From contig NZ_JACGXN010000009.1 of assembly GCF_014138285.1 (NCBI RefSeq), forward strand, positions 62,001 through 126,000: a DNA stretch of 64,000 nucleotides, written 5' to 3'. Under the pieces are notes generated by a model. That model made no database searches. It worked only from the letters and a program-made list of their open reading frames with translations, and was not told the origin of the DNA. Shown piece by piece: positions 33,623-42,994 of this stretch; position 1 is the stretch's first letter, and each line of letters opens with the position of its first letter. This DNA is from Phyllobacterium myrsinacearum (lineage in GTDB: Bacteria; Pseudomonadota; Alphaproteobacteria; Rhizobiales; Rhizobiaceae). The position numbers and the translations under genes are program-made.

Positions 33623-35050
33623 ATGTCAAACACACCCGTACATATCATTGGCGGCGGTCTCGCCGGTTCCGAAGCTGCATGGCAACTTGCCGAGGCAGGC
33701 ATTCCCGTCATTCTGCACGAGATGCGGCCTATTCGCGGCACTGACGCGCACAAGACGCAGGACCTTGCGGAACTTGTCTGCTCCAACTCCTTTCGCTCCG
33801 ATGATGCCGAAACCAACGCGGTCGGCGTACTGCATGCGGAAATGCGCCTCGCCAATTCGTTGATCATGGCATCAGCCGATTCCCATCAGGTTCCTGCGGG
33901 CGGCGCTCTCGCCGTGGACCGCGACGGTTTTGCCCAGGCGGTCACAGCGAAGCTGGAAGCTCATCCGCTCATCACCATCGAGCGCGAAGAGATCACCGGC
34001 CTACCCCCGGCAGAATGGGACAAGGTCATCATCGCCACCGGGCCGTTGACGGCTCCCTCTCTGGCCGAAGCCATCGGCAAACAAACCGGCGCCGATGCCC
34101 TCGCCTTTTTCGATGCCATTGCACCAATTGTGCATTTTGACAGCATCGACATGAACACATGCTGGTTCCAGTCGCGCTACGACAAGGTCGGACCCGGCGG
34201 CACCGGCAAGGATTATATCAACTGCCCCATGACCAAGGAGCAGTATGAGGGATTCGTGCAGGCACTCATCGGCGGCGACAAGACCGAGTTCAAGCAATGG
34301 GAAGGTACGCCTTATTTCGACGGTTGCCTGCCGATTGAGGTCATGGCGGAACGCGGTGTCGAAACCCTGCGCCACGGCCCGATGAAGCCGATGGGCCTGA
34401 CCAATGAACACAACCCCACGGTCAAGGCCTATGCCGTTGTGCAGCTGCGGCAGGACAATGCGCTTGGCACGCTCTACAACATGGTCGGCTTCCAGACGAA
34501 GCTGAAATACGGGGCGCAGACCGATATTTTCCGGATGATCCCCGGCCTTGAGAATGCGGAATTTGCACGTCTGGGTGGTCTGCATCGCAATACATACCTG
34601 AATTCTCCCATCCTGCTCGATCCAACGCTCCAGCTGAAATCACGGCCCGGCCTGCGTTTCGCGGGCCAGATCACCGGTTGCGAGGGTTATGTTGAATCAG
34701 CAGCCATTGGCTTGCTCGCCGGACGTTTCGCCGCCGCCGAACGTTTGGGCCAGACTTTGACCCCGCCCCCCGTTACAACAGCCTTTGGTGCACTGCTCGG
34801 GCACATCACCGGCGGACACATCGTCAGCGATGAAGAGCCCGGCAAACGCTCTTTCCAGCCGATGAATGTCAATTTCGGCCTGTTCCCGCCGATTGAGGTA
34901 CCGAAAACGGAAGGCAAACGGTTGCGCGGCAAGGAAAAAACCAACGCCAAGAAACGCGCCATGAGCGCACGCGCTCTTGCCGATTGCCGTGCGTGGCTGG
35001 GTCTACCTGCTGTGGTTGAGGCTCAAGCTGAGGTTGAGGCTGCAGAATAA
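33623..35050 (+). CDS. trmFO: Methylenetetrahydrofolate-tRNA-(uracil-5-)-methyltransferase TrmFO
   Basis: TrmFO makes 5-methyluridine at position 54 of tRNA, using methylene-THF and FAD instead of SAM. The 475 aa sequence starts with the FAD-binding loop [13 protein letters not shown] (G10-G15). It continues with [48 protein letters not shown] and [16 protein letters not shown], all typical. The last 25 residues are a Glu/Ala-rich extension ([11 protein letters not shown]) of no obvious role. It converges on the NDUFAF6-like gene. Confidence 0.96.
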   Translation: MSNTPVHIIGGGLAGSEAAWQLAEAGIPVILHEMRPIRGTDAHKTQDLAELVCSNSFRSDDAETNAVGVLHAEMRLANSLIMASADSHQVPAGGALAVDRDGFAQAVTAKLEAHPLITIEREEITGLPPAEWDKVIIATGPLTAPSLAEAIGKQTGADALAFFDAIAPIVHFDSIDMNTCWFQSRYDKVGPGGTGKDYINCPMTKEQYEGFVQALIGGDKTEFKQWEGTPYFDGCLPIEVMAERGVETLRHGPMKPMGLTNEHNPTVKAYAVVQLRQDNALGTLYNMVGFQTKLKYGAQTDIFRMIPGLENAEFARLGGLHRNTYLNSPILLDPTLQLKSRPGLRFAGQITGCEGYVESAAIGLLAGRFAAAERLGQTLTPPPVTTAFGALLGHITGGHIVSDEEPGKRSFQPMNVNFGLFPPIEVPKTEGKRLRGKEKTNAKKRAMSARALADCRAWLGLPAVVEAQAEVEAAE

Positions 35051-35088
35051 GGCGCCAAGCCTGTTGCACAACGCCAATGCTACGCTGG

Positions 35089-35925
35089 CTAACGCATGGA
35101 TGCCCGGAGCATGACCCACTGACGCTTCAGGGGTGAAACAACTGGCGTCTCATTGGCTGCGTCTGACCCGATGGCCTTGAGTTTCTTCAGATAGGTTCTG
35201 GTGAGGGCAACCGGCAAATAGGCAGGACGCAACGATGCGGGCAGCGATTTTGCAGCTGCTTCATATTTCCCAAGATGATCTTCAGCCAAGGCAATCATCG
35301 CATCGATGGCCCGCTTGATTGCCTGCTTGTCCGCACCTTGAAGCAGTGTTTCGTTGCTGCAACCGACGGCTGACAGAATATCGGCTGGCACGTATATCTG
35401 CCCGCGCCGCCGGTGCAGCGGCAACAGGCGTAAGAGCCCGGCAATCGCCTGCGCCACGCCCGCATGCCCTGCCACATCCGCATGGGCAGGCGCCTTGTCT
35501 GGGTCAAGCACAAGGGAGGCAAGCTGGATCAAGGCAGAGGCCGTCTCGCCACAGTAACCTTCCAGGTCGTTGCGGCTCGGCATAGGATCGTCATAGAGAT
35601 CGAAAATACGGGCTTCGCAGTAGTTATCGAAAGCACCACGCGGCAGATTGTAAGCCTTGATCGCATCCAGCAAAGCCGCAGCTACCGGGTTGCCTGACAC
35701 CTCACCATGCTCCGTGCCGCCGATCAGGTCACGCCACCATTGCAACCGTACTTCACCCGGCAGCGGATCGTGGATCAGGTCACGGATACGTGCGATCTCG
35801 ACATTGAATGCATAGAGCGCAGCCAATGCACCACGTTTACCCTCCGGCGCATAGAGCACGGAGAGGTAACGGTCAGGATCGGCATCCCGCAGTAATTGCA
35901 AGCAGTGGGTTTCGTTCTCGTTCAT
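35089..35925 (-). CDS. Squalene/phytoene synthase-like protein of the NDUFAF6 type
   Basis: The 278 aa protein has the all-alpha phytoene/squalene synthase fold, but both Asp-rich catalytic motifs are lost: the first site reads EIARIRD (43-49) where synthases have DDxxD, and the second reads GLLRLLPLH (163-171) where they have LRDVxxD. RRGQIYVP (173-180) remains. LYAFNVEIARIRD closely resembles human NDUFAF6, a complex I assembly factor. It is therefore more likely a non-catalytic assembly protein than a carotenoid enzyme. The neighbouring gene is an NDUFAF3-like gene in the same orientation, 27 bp upstream. Confidence 0.85.
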   Translation of the reverse strand: MNENETHCLQLLRDADPDRYLSVLYAPEGKRGALAALYAFNVEIARIRDLIHDPLPGEVRLQWWRDLIGGTEHGEVSGNPVAAALLDAIKAYNLPRGAFDNYCEARIFDLYDDPMPSRNDLEGYCGETASALIQLASLVLDPDKAPAHADVAGHAGVAQAIAGLLRLLPLHRRRGQIYVPADILSAVGCSNETLLQGADKQAIKRAIDAMIALAEDHLGKYEAAAKSLPASLRPAYLPVALTRTYLKKLKAIGSDAANETPVVSPLKRQWVMLRASMR

Positions 35926-35952
35926 GGGGCTGGGATACAGAGAAGTACCGGT

Positions 35953-36342
35953 TTAATCTACTGCAATCAGTGCCGCAGCGACGGCCCGGTCTTCCGCCAG
36001 GAGAACATTATAGGTGCGAACAGCCGCGCCGGTACTCATGGGGTCGGAGGAAATGCGGTGTTCGCGCAGCACATCACGCAAAGCCTGCGGCAAACGCCGC
36101 AGTTCGGTTCCAGTCCCCACCAGCAGAATTTCGATATCCGCAGCCCGTTCGAGCACAAGCGCCAGATCGTCTGCTGTCAGAGCTGTTTCGATCTTCGGCG
36201 CCCAGCCGTGAATGCCCGATGGCAGGCACAGGATCGATCCCCGATGTGACATGTCCGCAAACCGGAACCCGCCATTGCCATAGGCATCGATGGGCGCACG
36301 ACCGGGAAAATGGGCGTCGCGGATTTCAATACCTTTGACCAC
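35953..36342 (-). CDS. Mth938-like (DUF498) protein, NDUFAF3 family
   Basis: The 129 aa protein has the Mth938 fold pattern: IDAYGNGGFRF, GSILCLPSGIHGW, then IEILLVGTG and MSTGAAVRTYNVLLAEDRAVAAALI. Human NDUFAF3, needed for complex I assembly, belongs to this family, and a link to secDF in alphaproteobacteria has been noted. It starts 5 bp after the secDF stop, so the two are surely cotranscribed. An NDUFAF6-like gene follows. No enzymatic motif is visible. Confidence 0.87.
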   Translation of the reverse strand: MVKGIEIRDAHFPGRAPIDAYGNGGFRFADMSHRGSILCLPSGIHGWAPKIETALTADDLALVLERAADIEILLVGTGTELRRLPQALRDVLREHRISSDPMSTGAAVRTYNVLLAEDRAVAAALIAVD

Positions 36343-36347
36343 GGCGT

Positions 36348-38606
36348 CTATGCTCCGATGTTGGCCGGGCGAGCATCGTCGACCACATCGCGGCCTTTCA
36401 GGCCGAACAGCATCAGCAATGGACCGGCGACAAAGATCGACGAATAGGTCGCAACGACGATACCAACGGCGATCGTCAGGGCAAATGAACGCATATCGTC
36501 GCCGCCATAGGCATAAAGAACGATCAGCGCCAAAAATGTGGCCAGAGACGTCAGGATTGTACGCGACAGGGTCTGGTTGATAGAGGCATCGAGAACCGCC
36601 GACAAGGAAACACTGTTTCCGTGCCGCCGCAGGTTTTCGCGCACACGGTCATAGATAACCACGGTATCGTTGAGCGAATAGCCGACAATGGCCAAAAGCG
36701 CCGCGATGCTCCACAGATTGAACTCCATCTGGAAGATAATGAACATGCCAAGCAGCAGCACCACATCGTGGATAGTCGCGATGATCGCGCCAAGGGCAAA
36801 GTGCCACTCGAAGCGGAACCAGACATAAACAAAGATTGCCAGGAGAGAGAGCGCAACAGCCAGTCCGCCCGCCTTGGCAAGCTCACCCGATACAGTCGGA
36901 CCAATCACATCCACCCGTCGGAATTCATAATCCTGATCAAGCTCGCCACGGATTTTAACGCCAACGGTCTGCTCGGCATTTTCGCCCTCGCCTTGACTGC
37001 CAACTGTGATGAGCGCGCGATTATCCGATTTGAACGGTTCGATCTTCACATCGCCGATGTTCAGGTCATCCAACCGGCTGTACACATCGTCCAGATCGAT
37101 CGGCCCTTCACTGGAGGCAATCTCCACCATCGTCCCGCCCTTGAAATCGATGCCGAAATTCATGCCGACGACAATGAACAGGACAATGACCGCAACGCTG
37201 GACAGCGCCGAGAAACCGAGCGTCAGCCCGCGCAGGCGCATGAAGGGTATTCTGGTGTTGTAGGGAACAAGCTTGAGCGGTGCCCGCGGCACTTCCTTGG
37301 GCTTCGACCACTGTACCCATGCGGATACCATCCAGCGCGTGAGCGTGAACGTCGTGAACAGCGTTGTCACGATACCTATGGTGACCGTCACGGCAAAGCC
37401 ATGCACAGGCCCGGTGCCCAGAATGAAAAGCACCAGGGCAGCGATCAAAGTGGTGACATTGGCATCAACGATCGTGGCCTGTGCCCGGGCAAATCCGGAA
37501 TCAATGGCCTGAATGACTGAAAAGCCTGCACGTCTGTCTTCACGAATACGCTCATAGATCAGAACGTTGGAGTCCACAGCCATACCAATGGTCAGGACAA
37601 TACCCGCAACACCCGCAAGGCTGAGCGGAACGCCGAATATGGTCAAAACAGCCAGGATCAGGACGATGTTCACGATCAGCGCGATATTCGCAATCACGCC
37701 AAGCAGGCCGTAGGTCAGAAGCATGAACAGAATAACAAGACCGGCGCCGATAAGCGCGGCAATCTTACCGGCGGAAACGGCAGCCGCGCCCAGATCGGTC
37801 CCAACCGAACGCTCTTCAATGACGGTTACAGGCGCAGGCAAGGCACCGGCGCGCATGACGATGGCAAGGTTGCTGGCACCGGACAGGTCGAAATTGCCGG
37901 CAATCTGACCAGTATCACCGGGAATGGCTTCGCTTATAACCGGCGCAGACAACACCTGATCATCAAGAACAATGGCAAAAGACTTTCCGATATTCTCTTT
38001 TGTTGCCTTGGAGAACCGTTCTGCACCAGCACTGTCCAGCTTGAATGTGATGACCGGCTGCTGTGTGGCAGTGTCGACACCCGCCTGTGCGCCAACAAAA
38101 TTCGCGTTGGTGACAATGGGATCTTTCTTGACCAGATAGGCCACGGGAGGATCATCAAAGGAATAGACGACATCAGTTCCGTCAGGCGGCGTGCCGTCAA
38201 CAGCCTGCTGCACCGGCATTGACGTATCGATCATGCGAAAGCTGAGCTGACCTGTGAGGCTCAGAATATCCTTGAGCAACTGCGAGTCATAAAGACCCGA
38301 TACTTCAACAAGAACGCGGCCGCTTCTCTGACTTTCCACGTTGGGGTTGGTATAGCCAAGCTCGCTCAGACGGCGGCCCATGACTTCAATCGCAGCGTCG
38401 GTCTGTGCCAGCTTGTCCTTGTCGACCTGCAGCCGGATACGGGAGCCGCCTTCCAGATCAAGGCCGAGCGCGAGTTGCTTTTTCGGCAGCCAGTTGGGCA
38501 GGTTTGCCAGCTGGATCGGGGTAAACAGATTTGGCAGAGCCAGGATCACGCCTACAAGAACAACGGCCCAGATGAGAAGAGTCTTCCAGCGGCTAAAGTA
38601 GAGCAT
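36348..38606 (-). CDS. secDF: Fused protein translocase subunit SecDF
   Basis: SecDF uses the proton gradient to help SecYEG complete protein export. The 752 aa fusion has the SecD half (about 1-440: LGLDLEGGSRIRLQVD, DSNVLIYERIREDRRAG) and the SecF half (about 450-752: FGIDFKGGTMVEIASSEG, YSLNDTVVIYDRVREN). Each half contributes six membrane spans. The periplasmic P1 part is shorter than in E. coli SecD. It lies downstream of yajC with a strong hairpin between them, and upstream of the NDUFAF3-like gene. Confidence 0.96.
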   Translation of the reverse strand: MLYFSRWKTLLIWAVVLVGVILALPNLFTPIQLANLPNWLPKKQLALGLDLEGGSRIRLQVDKDKLAQTDAAIEVMGRRLSELGYTNPNVESQRSGRVLVEVSGLYDSQLLKDILSLTGQLSFRMIDTSMPVQQAVDGTPPDGTDVVYSFDDPPVAYLVKKDPIVTNANFVGAQAGVDTATQQPVITFKLDSAGAERFSKATKENIGKSFAIVLDDQVLSAPVISEAIPGDTGQIAGNFDLSGASNLAIVMRAGALPAPVTVIEERSVGTDLGAAAVSAGKIAALIGAGLVILFMLLTYGLLGVIANIALIVNIVLILAVLTIFGVPLSLAGVAGIVLTIGMAVDSNVLIYERIREDRRAGFSVIQAIDSGFARAQATIVDANVTTLIAALVLFILGTGPVHGFAVTVTIGIVTTLFTTFTLTRWMVSAWVQWSKPKEVPRAPLKLVPYNTRIPFMRLRGLTLGFSALSSVAVIVLFIVVGMNFGIDFKGGTMVEIASSEGPIDLDDVYSRLDDLNIGDVKIEPFKSDNRALITVGSQGEGENAEQTVGVKIRGELDQDYEFRRVDVIGPTVSGELAKAGGLAVALSLLAIFVYVWFRFEWHFALGAIIATIHDVVLLLGMFIIFQMEFNLWSIAALLAIVGYSLNDTVVIYDRVRENLRRHGNSVSLSAVLDASINQTLSRTILTSLATFLALIVLYAYGGDDMRSFALTIAVGIVVATYSSIFVAGPLLMLFGLKGRDVVDDARPANIGA

Positions 38607-38628
38607 GCAGTCGCGACCTCAAGAATCA

Positions 38629-38653
38629 ACAGGGCGGCCTGATGCCGCCCTGT
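38629..38653 (-). promoter_or_regulatory. Strong hairpin between yajC and secDF
   Basis: ACAGGGCGGC (38629-38638) and GCCGCCCTGT (38644-38653) pair perfectly over ten bases with a 5-nt loop. On the minus strand only TTGATTCTT follows, a weak T-run. It lies just past the yajC stop and 23 nt before the secDF ATG, so it may partly terminate or set the yajC:secDF ratio. Confidence 0.6.
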
Positions 38654-38662
38654 CACTATGAC

Positions 38663-39001
38663 TCATTTCTTGTTATCGGCAACCGGTTCGCCTTTGACGC
38701 GCACATCGGACACCAAAGCACGGATCACGCGAGCCTTGACGCCCTCGCCGATTTCAACTTCGAGTTCACCGGTCTCTTCGTACACTTTCGTTACCTTGGC
38801 GACGAAACCGCCGGTAACGATGGTGTCGCCGCGACGGATGTTTTTGAGCTGCTCTTCGCGCTTCTTCATCTGCGTGCGTTGAGGACGGATGATCAGGAAA
38901 TACATGATCACGAAAATCAGGATGAATGGCAGGATGCTCATCAGCATTTCCGGCGCACCACCGATACCCGTTGTCTGTGCATATGCGGGAGTTACGAACA
39001 T
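38663..39001 (-). CDS. yajC: Preprotein translocase subunit YajC
   Basis: YajC is the small accessory subunit of the SecDF-YajC complex. The 112 aa product starts MFVTPAYAQ and has one membrane span (MLMSILPFILIFVIMYFLII) followed by RPQRTQMKKREEQL, a hallmark. The cytosolic beta-rich domain contains GDTIVTGGFVAKVTKV. The ATG at 39001 with GGAG upstream is preferred; the open frame extends 50 codons further but without family support. secDF follows. Confidence 0.95.
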   Translation of the reverse strand: MFVTPAYAQTTGIGGAPEMLMSILPFILIFVIMYFLIIRPQRTQMKKREEQLKNIRRGDTIVTGGFVAKVTKVYEETGELEVEIGEGVKARVIRALVSDVRVKGEPVADNKK

Positions 39002-39164
39002 AGAGACAATCTCCAGAGTAATACGTGTTTGAATGTTTATAGAGCCTGCGCAATACAATGTTTGGAATGGGAAAAGCAACCGTGCAAAATCCCGCACCCC
39101 GCTTTTCGATTTTCCATCAACATGATAGTGGCTTGAAAGCAGAAAAAACAAAGGCTTGAGAAGA

Positions 39165-40028
39165 ATGTCCGAGGAATTGCTGGCAGATAAACTTGATCGT
39201 CTGATTGCAGTGCTGGAGCGAATGGCACCGCCAAAAGCGCAACCAGCCAGTCTTGACGGCGCCGATTGCTTCGTCTGGAACCCTGATCACCTTGCATTTG
39301 ACCCTGTTCACAAGGTCAACCGCGTCGATATTTCGCTCATTCGTGGCGTTGATCGGGTCCGCGACATCCTCTTCGACAACACCAAGCGCTTTGCTGACGG
39401 ATTGCAGGCAAACAACGTGCTGCTTTGGGGCGCGCGCGGCATGGGCAAGTCATCCCTGGTCAAGGCAGTTCATGCTTCTGTGAACGCCGCGGCCCCCGGC
39501 AACGACAATACGCTCAAGCTGGTTGAGATCCATCGCGAGGATATCGACAGCCTCCCTGCCCTCATGGCTGCCATCAAGGACACAAAATATCGTTTCATCC
39601 TGTTTTGCGATGACCTCTCCTTCGATCATGACGACACCTCGTACAAGTCATTGAAGGCAGCACTGGAAGGCGGTGTCGAAGGCCGCCCGGACAATGTAAT
39701 CTTCTACGCCACCTCGAACCGCCGGCATCTCCTGCCGCGCGATATGATCGAGAATGAACGTTCAACAGCCATAAACCCATCGGAAGCCGTTGAAGAAAAG
39801 GTCTCCCTGTCGGACCGCTTTGGCTTGTGGCTCGGTTTCCACAAGTGCAGTCAGGACGACTATCTCTCAATGATTGACGGCTATGCCGCACATTTCGACT
39901 TGCCAATGCCGAAGGAAGAATTGCACGCGGAAGCGCTGGAATGGTCGACGACCCGCGGTTCACGCTCCGGGCGTGTCGCCTGGCAGTTTACGCAGGACCT
40001 TGCCGGACGGCTGGGCAAAAAGCTCTGA
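39165..40028 (+). CDS. DUF815 AAA-type ATPase
   Basis: The 287 aa protein has Walker A GARGMGKSS (89-97) and Walker B RFILFCDDLSF (143-153, acidic D149-D150), then a sensor-like ATSNRRHLLPRDM. It is a conserved AAA-type ATPase with no settled function. I start at the ATG at 39165; a TTG nine bases upstream is possible. It is divergent from yajC and converges on the NlpD-like gene, with a shared terminator at 40033-40062. Confidence 0.9.
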   Translation: MSEELLADKLDRLIAVLERMAPPKAQPASLDGADCFVWNPDHLAFDPVHKVNRVDISLIRGVDRVRDILFDNTKRFADGLQANNVLLWGARGMGKSSLVKAVHASVNAAAPGNDNTLKLVEIHREDIDSLPALMAAIKDTKYRFILFCDDLSFDHDDTSYKSLKAALEGGVEGRPDNVIFYATSNRRHLLPRDMIENERSTAINPSEAVEEKVSLSDRFGLWLGFHKCSQDDYLSMIDGYAAHFDLPMPKEELHAEALEWSTTRGSRSGRVAWQFTQDLAGRLGKKL

Positions 40029-40032
40029 CAAA

Positions 40033-40062
40033 CAAAAAGACCCGCGTATCGCTACGCGGGTC
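40033..40062 (-). terminator. Bidirectional terminator between DUF815 and NlpD-like genes
   Basis: GACCCGCGTA (40039-40048) and TACGCGGGTC (40053-40062) form a 10-bp perfect stem with loop TCGC. On the minus strand TTTTTGTTTG follows, a good T-run for the NlpD-like gene; on the plus strand CTTTG follows for DUF815. Confidence 0.88.
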
Positions 40063-40084
40063 CTTTGATTCAAACCTGATTTGA

Positions 40085-41431
40085 TCAGGATTCCAGGTAC
40101 TTCGAAGGATCGACTGGCGTCGAATTCTTCCGGACCTCGAAGTGCAGCTTCGGCGAGGTGGCGTTACCGCTCATGCCGGAGCGGCCGAGTTCTTCGCCGC
40201 GCTTGACCTTCTGTCCACGCTGCACGTTCAGCTTGCTCGCATTGCCGTAAACCGTGACCAGACCGTTGTCATGACGAACGAGAACCGTGTTGCCGAATTC
40301 CTTCAGGCCATCGCCGGAATAGATGACCACGCCGTTTTCAGCGGCCTTGATCGGTGTACCCTCCGGAACCGAAATATCGATACCATCATTGCCCTTGCCG
40401 TAATTGGCGACCACACGGCCGCGCACCGGCCAGCGCATCTGCGAGGCACCCGTGGCGGATGGTGCCGAGGCAACATCCTTCTCCGCATCATCGATCACCT
40501 TTTCGCTCGCCTGTGGCGGCGTGTAAGGCTTAGCCTGACCGTCTGCCTGCGGCGCGGCCGGGGCAGTCGTCGCTGCATTCGGTGCCGTGCTTGCAACAAC
40601 CTTGGGCTGTTCAACCGGAGGCGTCGCGGCAGTCTTGACCTGATCGATCGAGCCCTTCGCCTTCATGTTGGCAGCAACATTCTGCGCCATCGAGGCACTT
40701 GACGCCGGAATGACCAGAGACTGCCCGACACGGACAGTACCGTCCTTCATGTTGTTGGCCTGCTTGATGGCCTCGACATTGGCGCCTGTCTTGCGAGAGA
40801 TCGCATGCAGTGTATCACCGCTCTGGACGGTGTAAGCACCACCATGGCTCGCCGGCGTAGCCGAAGCGGCACCGTTCCTGTCCTTGACCTGCGGGGTCTG
40901 TGGAAGGATGGCAGCCGTATTGGCAGGCACCTGTCCTTGCGATGGATTTGTCGGCATGCGCGCTTCGCGGCCATCGGGTGTCTTCAGCGAACCGGTTGAC
41001 GATGCAAGCGGCGGTGCCTGAACGTTACCCATGGGCTGTGCCGAGGCGACCTGCTGGCGGACGGGAGCCGTGTGGGTTGCTGCGGGTGCCAATGCCGGGC
41101 GCATCGGCTGCGAGGAGACCGGCGGAAGCGCCGAAGCACTTGCAGCACCCACTGGCGGCAGGCTGCCGCGCTGGACACCCCCTGCTGGTGGAACCGCGTT
41201 GCGGTTGACCGACGCCGTGTAGGTTGAATCAACCGGGGGCGTGTAGCCTCGCGAACCAGAATTCGGAGACTGAATGATCGAACGCTGGTTATCGCTGTAG
41301 CCGGAGCTGAAGTCAGCGCTGGTGAAGCGCGACACTCCGGAGCTGCAACCGGCAGCCAAACCGGCAATCATGAGAATGCTGGCATTCAGTGCCAGCCGCC
41401 GTGACGCTTTGTCTAGTACACTCAAACGCAT
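40085..41431 (-). CDS. NlpD-like lipoprotein: LysM plus degenerate M23 (LytM) domain
   Basis: The 448 aa protein has a lipoprotein signal ending LAAGC (C29), a Pro/Ala/Gln-rich linker, a LysM peptidoglycan-binding domain (YTVQSGDTLHAISRKTGANV) and a C-terminal M23/LytM domain. The catalytic His before GIDI is replaced (GKGNDGIDIS), and the HxH-type site reads VYGNASKL with N where catalytic enzymes have H; only LHFEVR keeps its His. The domain is therefore likely inactive and acts, like E. coli NlpD/EnvC, by activating a cell-wall amidase. It is the last gene of the long minus-strand block, with a terminator after it. Confidence 0.88.
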   Translation of the reverse strand: MRLSVLDKASRRLALNASILMIAGLAAGCSSGVSRFTSADFSSGYSDNQRSIIQSPNSGSRGYTPPVDSTYTASVNRNAVPPAGGVQRGSLPPVGAASASALPPVSSQPMRPALAPAATHTAPVRQQVASAQPMGNVQAPPLASSTGSLKTPDGREARMPTNPSQGQVPANTAAILPQTPQVKDRNGAASATPASHGGAYTVQSGDTLHAISRKTGANVEAIKQANNMKDGTVRVGQSLVIPASSASMAQNVAANMKAKGSIDQVKTAATPPVEQPKVVASTAPNAATTAPAAPQADGQAKPYTPPQASEKVIDDAEKDVASAPSATGASQMRWPVRGRVVANYGKGNDGIDISVPEGTPIKAAENGVVIYSGDGLKEFGNTVLVRHDNGLVTVYGNASKLNVQRGQKVKRGEELGRSGMSGNATSPKLHFEVRKNSTPVDPSKYLES

Positions 41432-41576
41432 CGCTTATCCCGCCCGTACTCAATACAAGAATATTGAGCCATTAAACCGCGTTAATGTTACCCGACCGTT
41501 AAAACGAGCAAAAAATTTGTAAAAGATTCACCAAACCCGTAAAGGGTTGCGCCAAACCTGTGGCGGAACCTCCCCG

Positions 41577-42230
41577 TTAAAGGGCCGTCGCGACACCATC
41601 AAGCAGAGGGAGGAAGCGCGCGGGCATCATATCCTCACGCTCGAAACGGCTGCCGATTTTGGAGAGACGCGACATCACCTGCTTGCCGTCCACGGGTCCG
41701 ATCGGCGCAATCATCACACCGTTGGAAGAGAGAAGATCAACAAACTGCCGCGGCATGCTTTCAAACGCAGCCCAGACAATAATCCGGTCGAACGGACCAT
41801 CATGAGTAAGACCGAGCTTGCCATCGGCGTGCTTGATGAAGATATTTTCGATCTTCAATGTCTGGTGGCGCTGCTGGGCGAGTTCAATCAACGTGCGATA
41901 GCGTTCAATCGACAGTACACGGCCGGCAAGCCGCGCCATGATCGCGCCGGTGAACCCGGTGCCGGTGCCGATTTCCAGGACCCGGTGCGTCGGCTCGAGA
42001 TCAAGCGCCTTGATCAATCGCGCCTGCAGATCAAGCCCTTCCATGAACTCCCCGCACTCTATGGGCAGCATCCGGTCGCCATAGGCCTGTGTTCCCAGAT
42101 TGCCGGAAACAAAAGCCATGCGAGGCGTCGCTTCAAAAGCCCCCATGAGCCGCTGGTCACTCAGTCCCAAAGACCGCATGCGCAGGACGAAGGCGGCAAA
42201 GCCTTCCCGTTCTGACAACGCAGGCTTCAT
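41577..42230 (-). CDS. pcm: Protein-L-isoaspartate O-methyltransferase
   Basis: Pcm repairs isoaspartyl damage in aged proteins using SAM. The 217 aa sequence has the SAM loop [11 protein letters not shown] (86-96), [12 protein letters not shown] and the C-terminal [13 protein letters not shown] of the family. The start overlaps the end of surE by 4 bp (ATGA), the classical surE-pcm pairing, so translation is coupled. The NlpD-like gene follows after 145 bp. Confidence 0.94.
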   Translation of the reverse strand: MKPALSEREGFAAFVLRMRSLGLSDQRLMGAFEATPRMAFVSGNLGTQAYGDRMLPIECGEFMEGLDLQARLIKALDLEPTHRVLEIGTGTGFTGAIMARLAGRVLSIERYRTLIELAQQRHQTLKIENIFIKHADGKLGLTHDGPFDRIIVWAAFESMPRQFVDLLSSNGVMIAPIGPVDGKQVMSRLSKIGSRFEREDMMPARFLPLLDGVATAL

Positions 42231-42985
42231 GCGAACGCATCCTCCAAAGTCTGGCGCATTTCGTGTGCCGTCAGATCGAGCTGAAGCGGCGTTATCGAAA
42301 TGTAATTCTTGCGGATTGCGGCCACATCGCTGTTTTCCGCAGGCTCGTCCTTGCCGCGGCCATAACGCAACCAGTAATAGGGCAATCCGCGTCCGTCCTG
42401 CCGTTCTTCAATAGTCAATCCATGGGAGAGCTTGCCCTGTGCGGTGACGCGAACACCGGCCAGTTCTCCGCCGCTGCAACTCGGGAAATTCACATTGAGC
42501 AGCACGCCCTTGGCGAGTTCAACCTCGAGAAGCTTCTTCAGAAGGGCTGGTGCCCGTTGCTCGACAACTTCCCATGGCAGGATACGTGTGCCGCCGTTGA
42601 GGTTGTATTCCTGCGACAGGGCGATGGAATTGATACCAAGCAAGGTGCCTTCGATTGCCGCAGCGATCGTGCCGGAATAGGTCACATCGTCGGCGGTATT
42701 CGAGCCGGAATTGACCCCGGACAGGATCAGGTCCGGCGCTTCCGGCATCAGGTGCTTGACGCCCATGATCACGCAGTCGGTCGGCGTGCCACGCACGGCA
42801 TAATGACGATCATCAATCTCGCGCAGACGCAACGGCGTTGAAAGTGTCAGCGAATGCGCAAGGCCGCTCTGATCCGTTTCCGGTGCAATTACCCAGACGT
42901 CATCGGAAAGCTGGCGGGCGATGCGTTCTAGAACAGCAAGACCTTCCGCATGAATACCATCATCGTTGGTCAGCAGAATGCGCAT
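42227..42985 (-). CDS. surE: 5'/3'-nucleotidase SurE
   Basis: SurE is a divalent-metal nucleotidase acting on nucleoside monophosphates and short polyphosphate. The metal site is D8-D9 ([10 protein letters not shown]), S40 and N92 (SGVNSGSN). GTPTDCV and YSGTIAAA are also typical. The 252 aa length is normal. It lies 9 bp after serS and overlaps pcm by 4 bp, so serS-surE-pcm is one coupled run. Confidence 0.96.
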   Translation of the reverse strand: MRILLTNDDGIHAEGLAVLERIARQLSDDVWVIAPETDQSGLAHSLTLSTPLRLREIDDRHYAVRGTPTDCVIMGVKHLMPEAPDLILSGVNSGSNTADDVTYSGTIAAAIEGTLLGINSIALSQEYNLNGGTRILPWEVVEQRAPALLKKLLEVELAKGVLLNVNFPSCSGGELAGVRVTAQGKLSHGLTIEERQDGRGLPYYWLRYGRGKDEPAENSDVAAIRKNYISITPLQLDLTAHEMRQTLEDAFA

Positions 42986-42994
42986 CGCCCTCTC

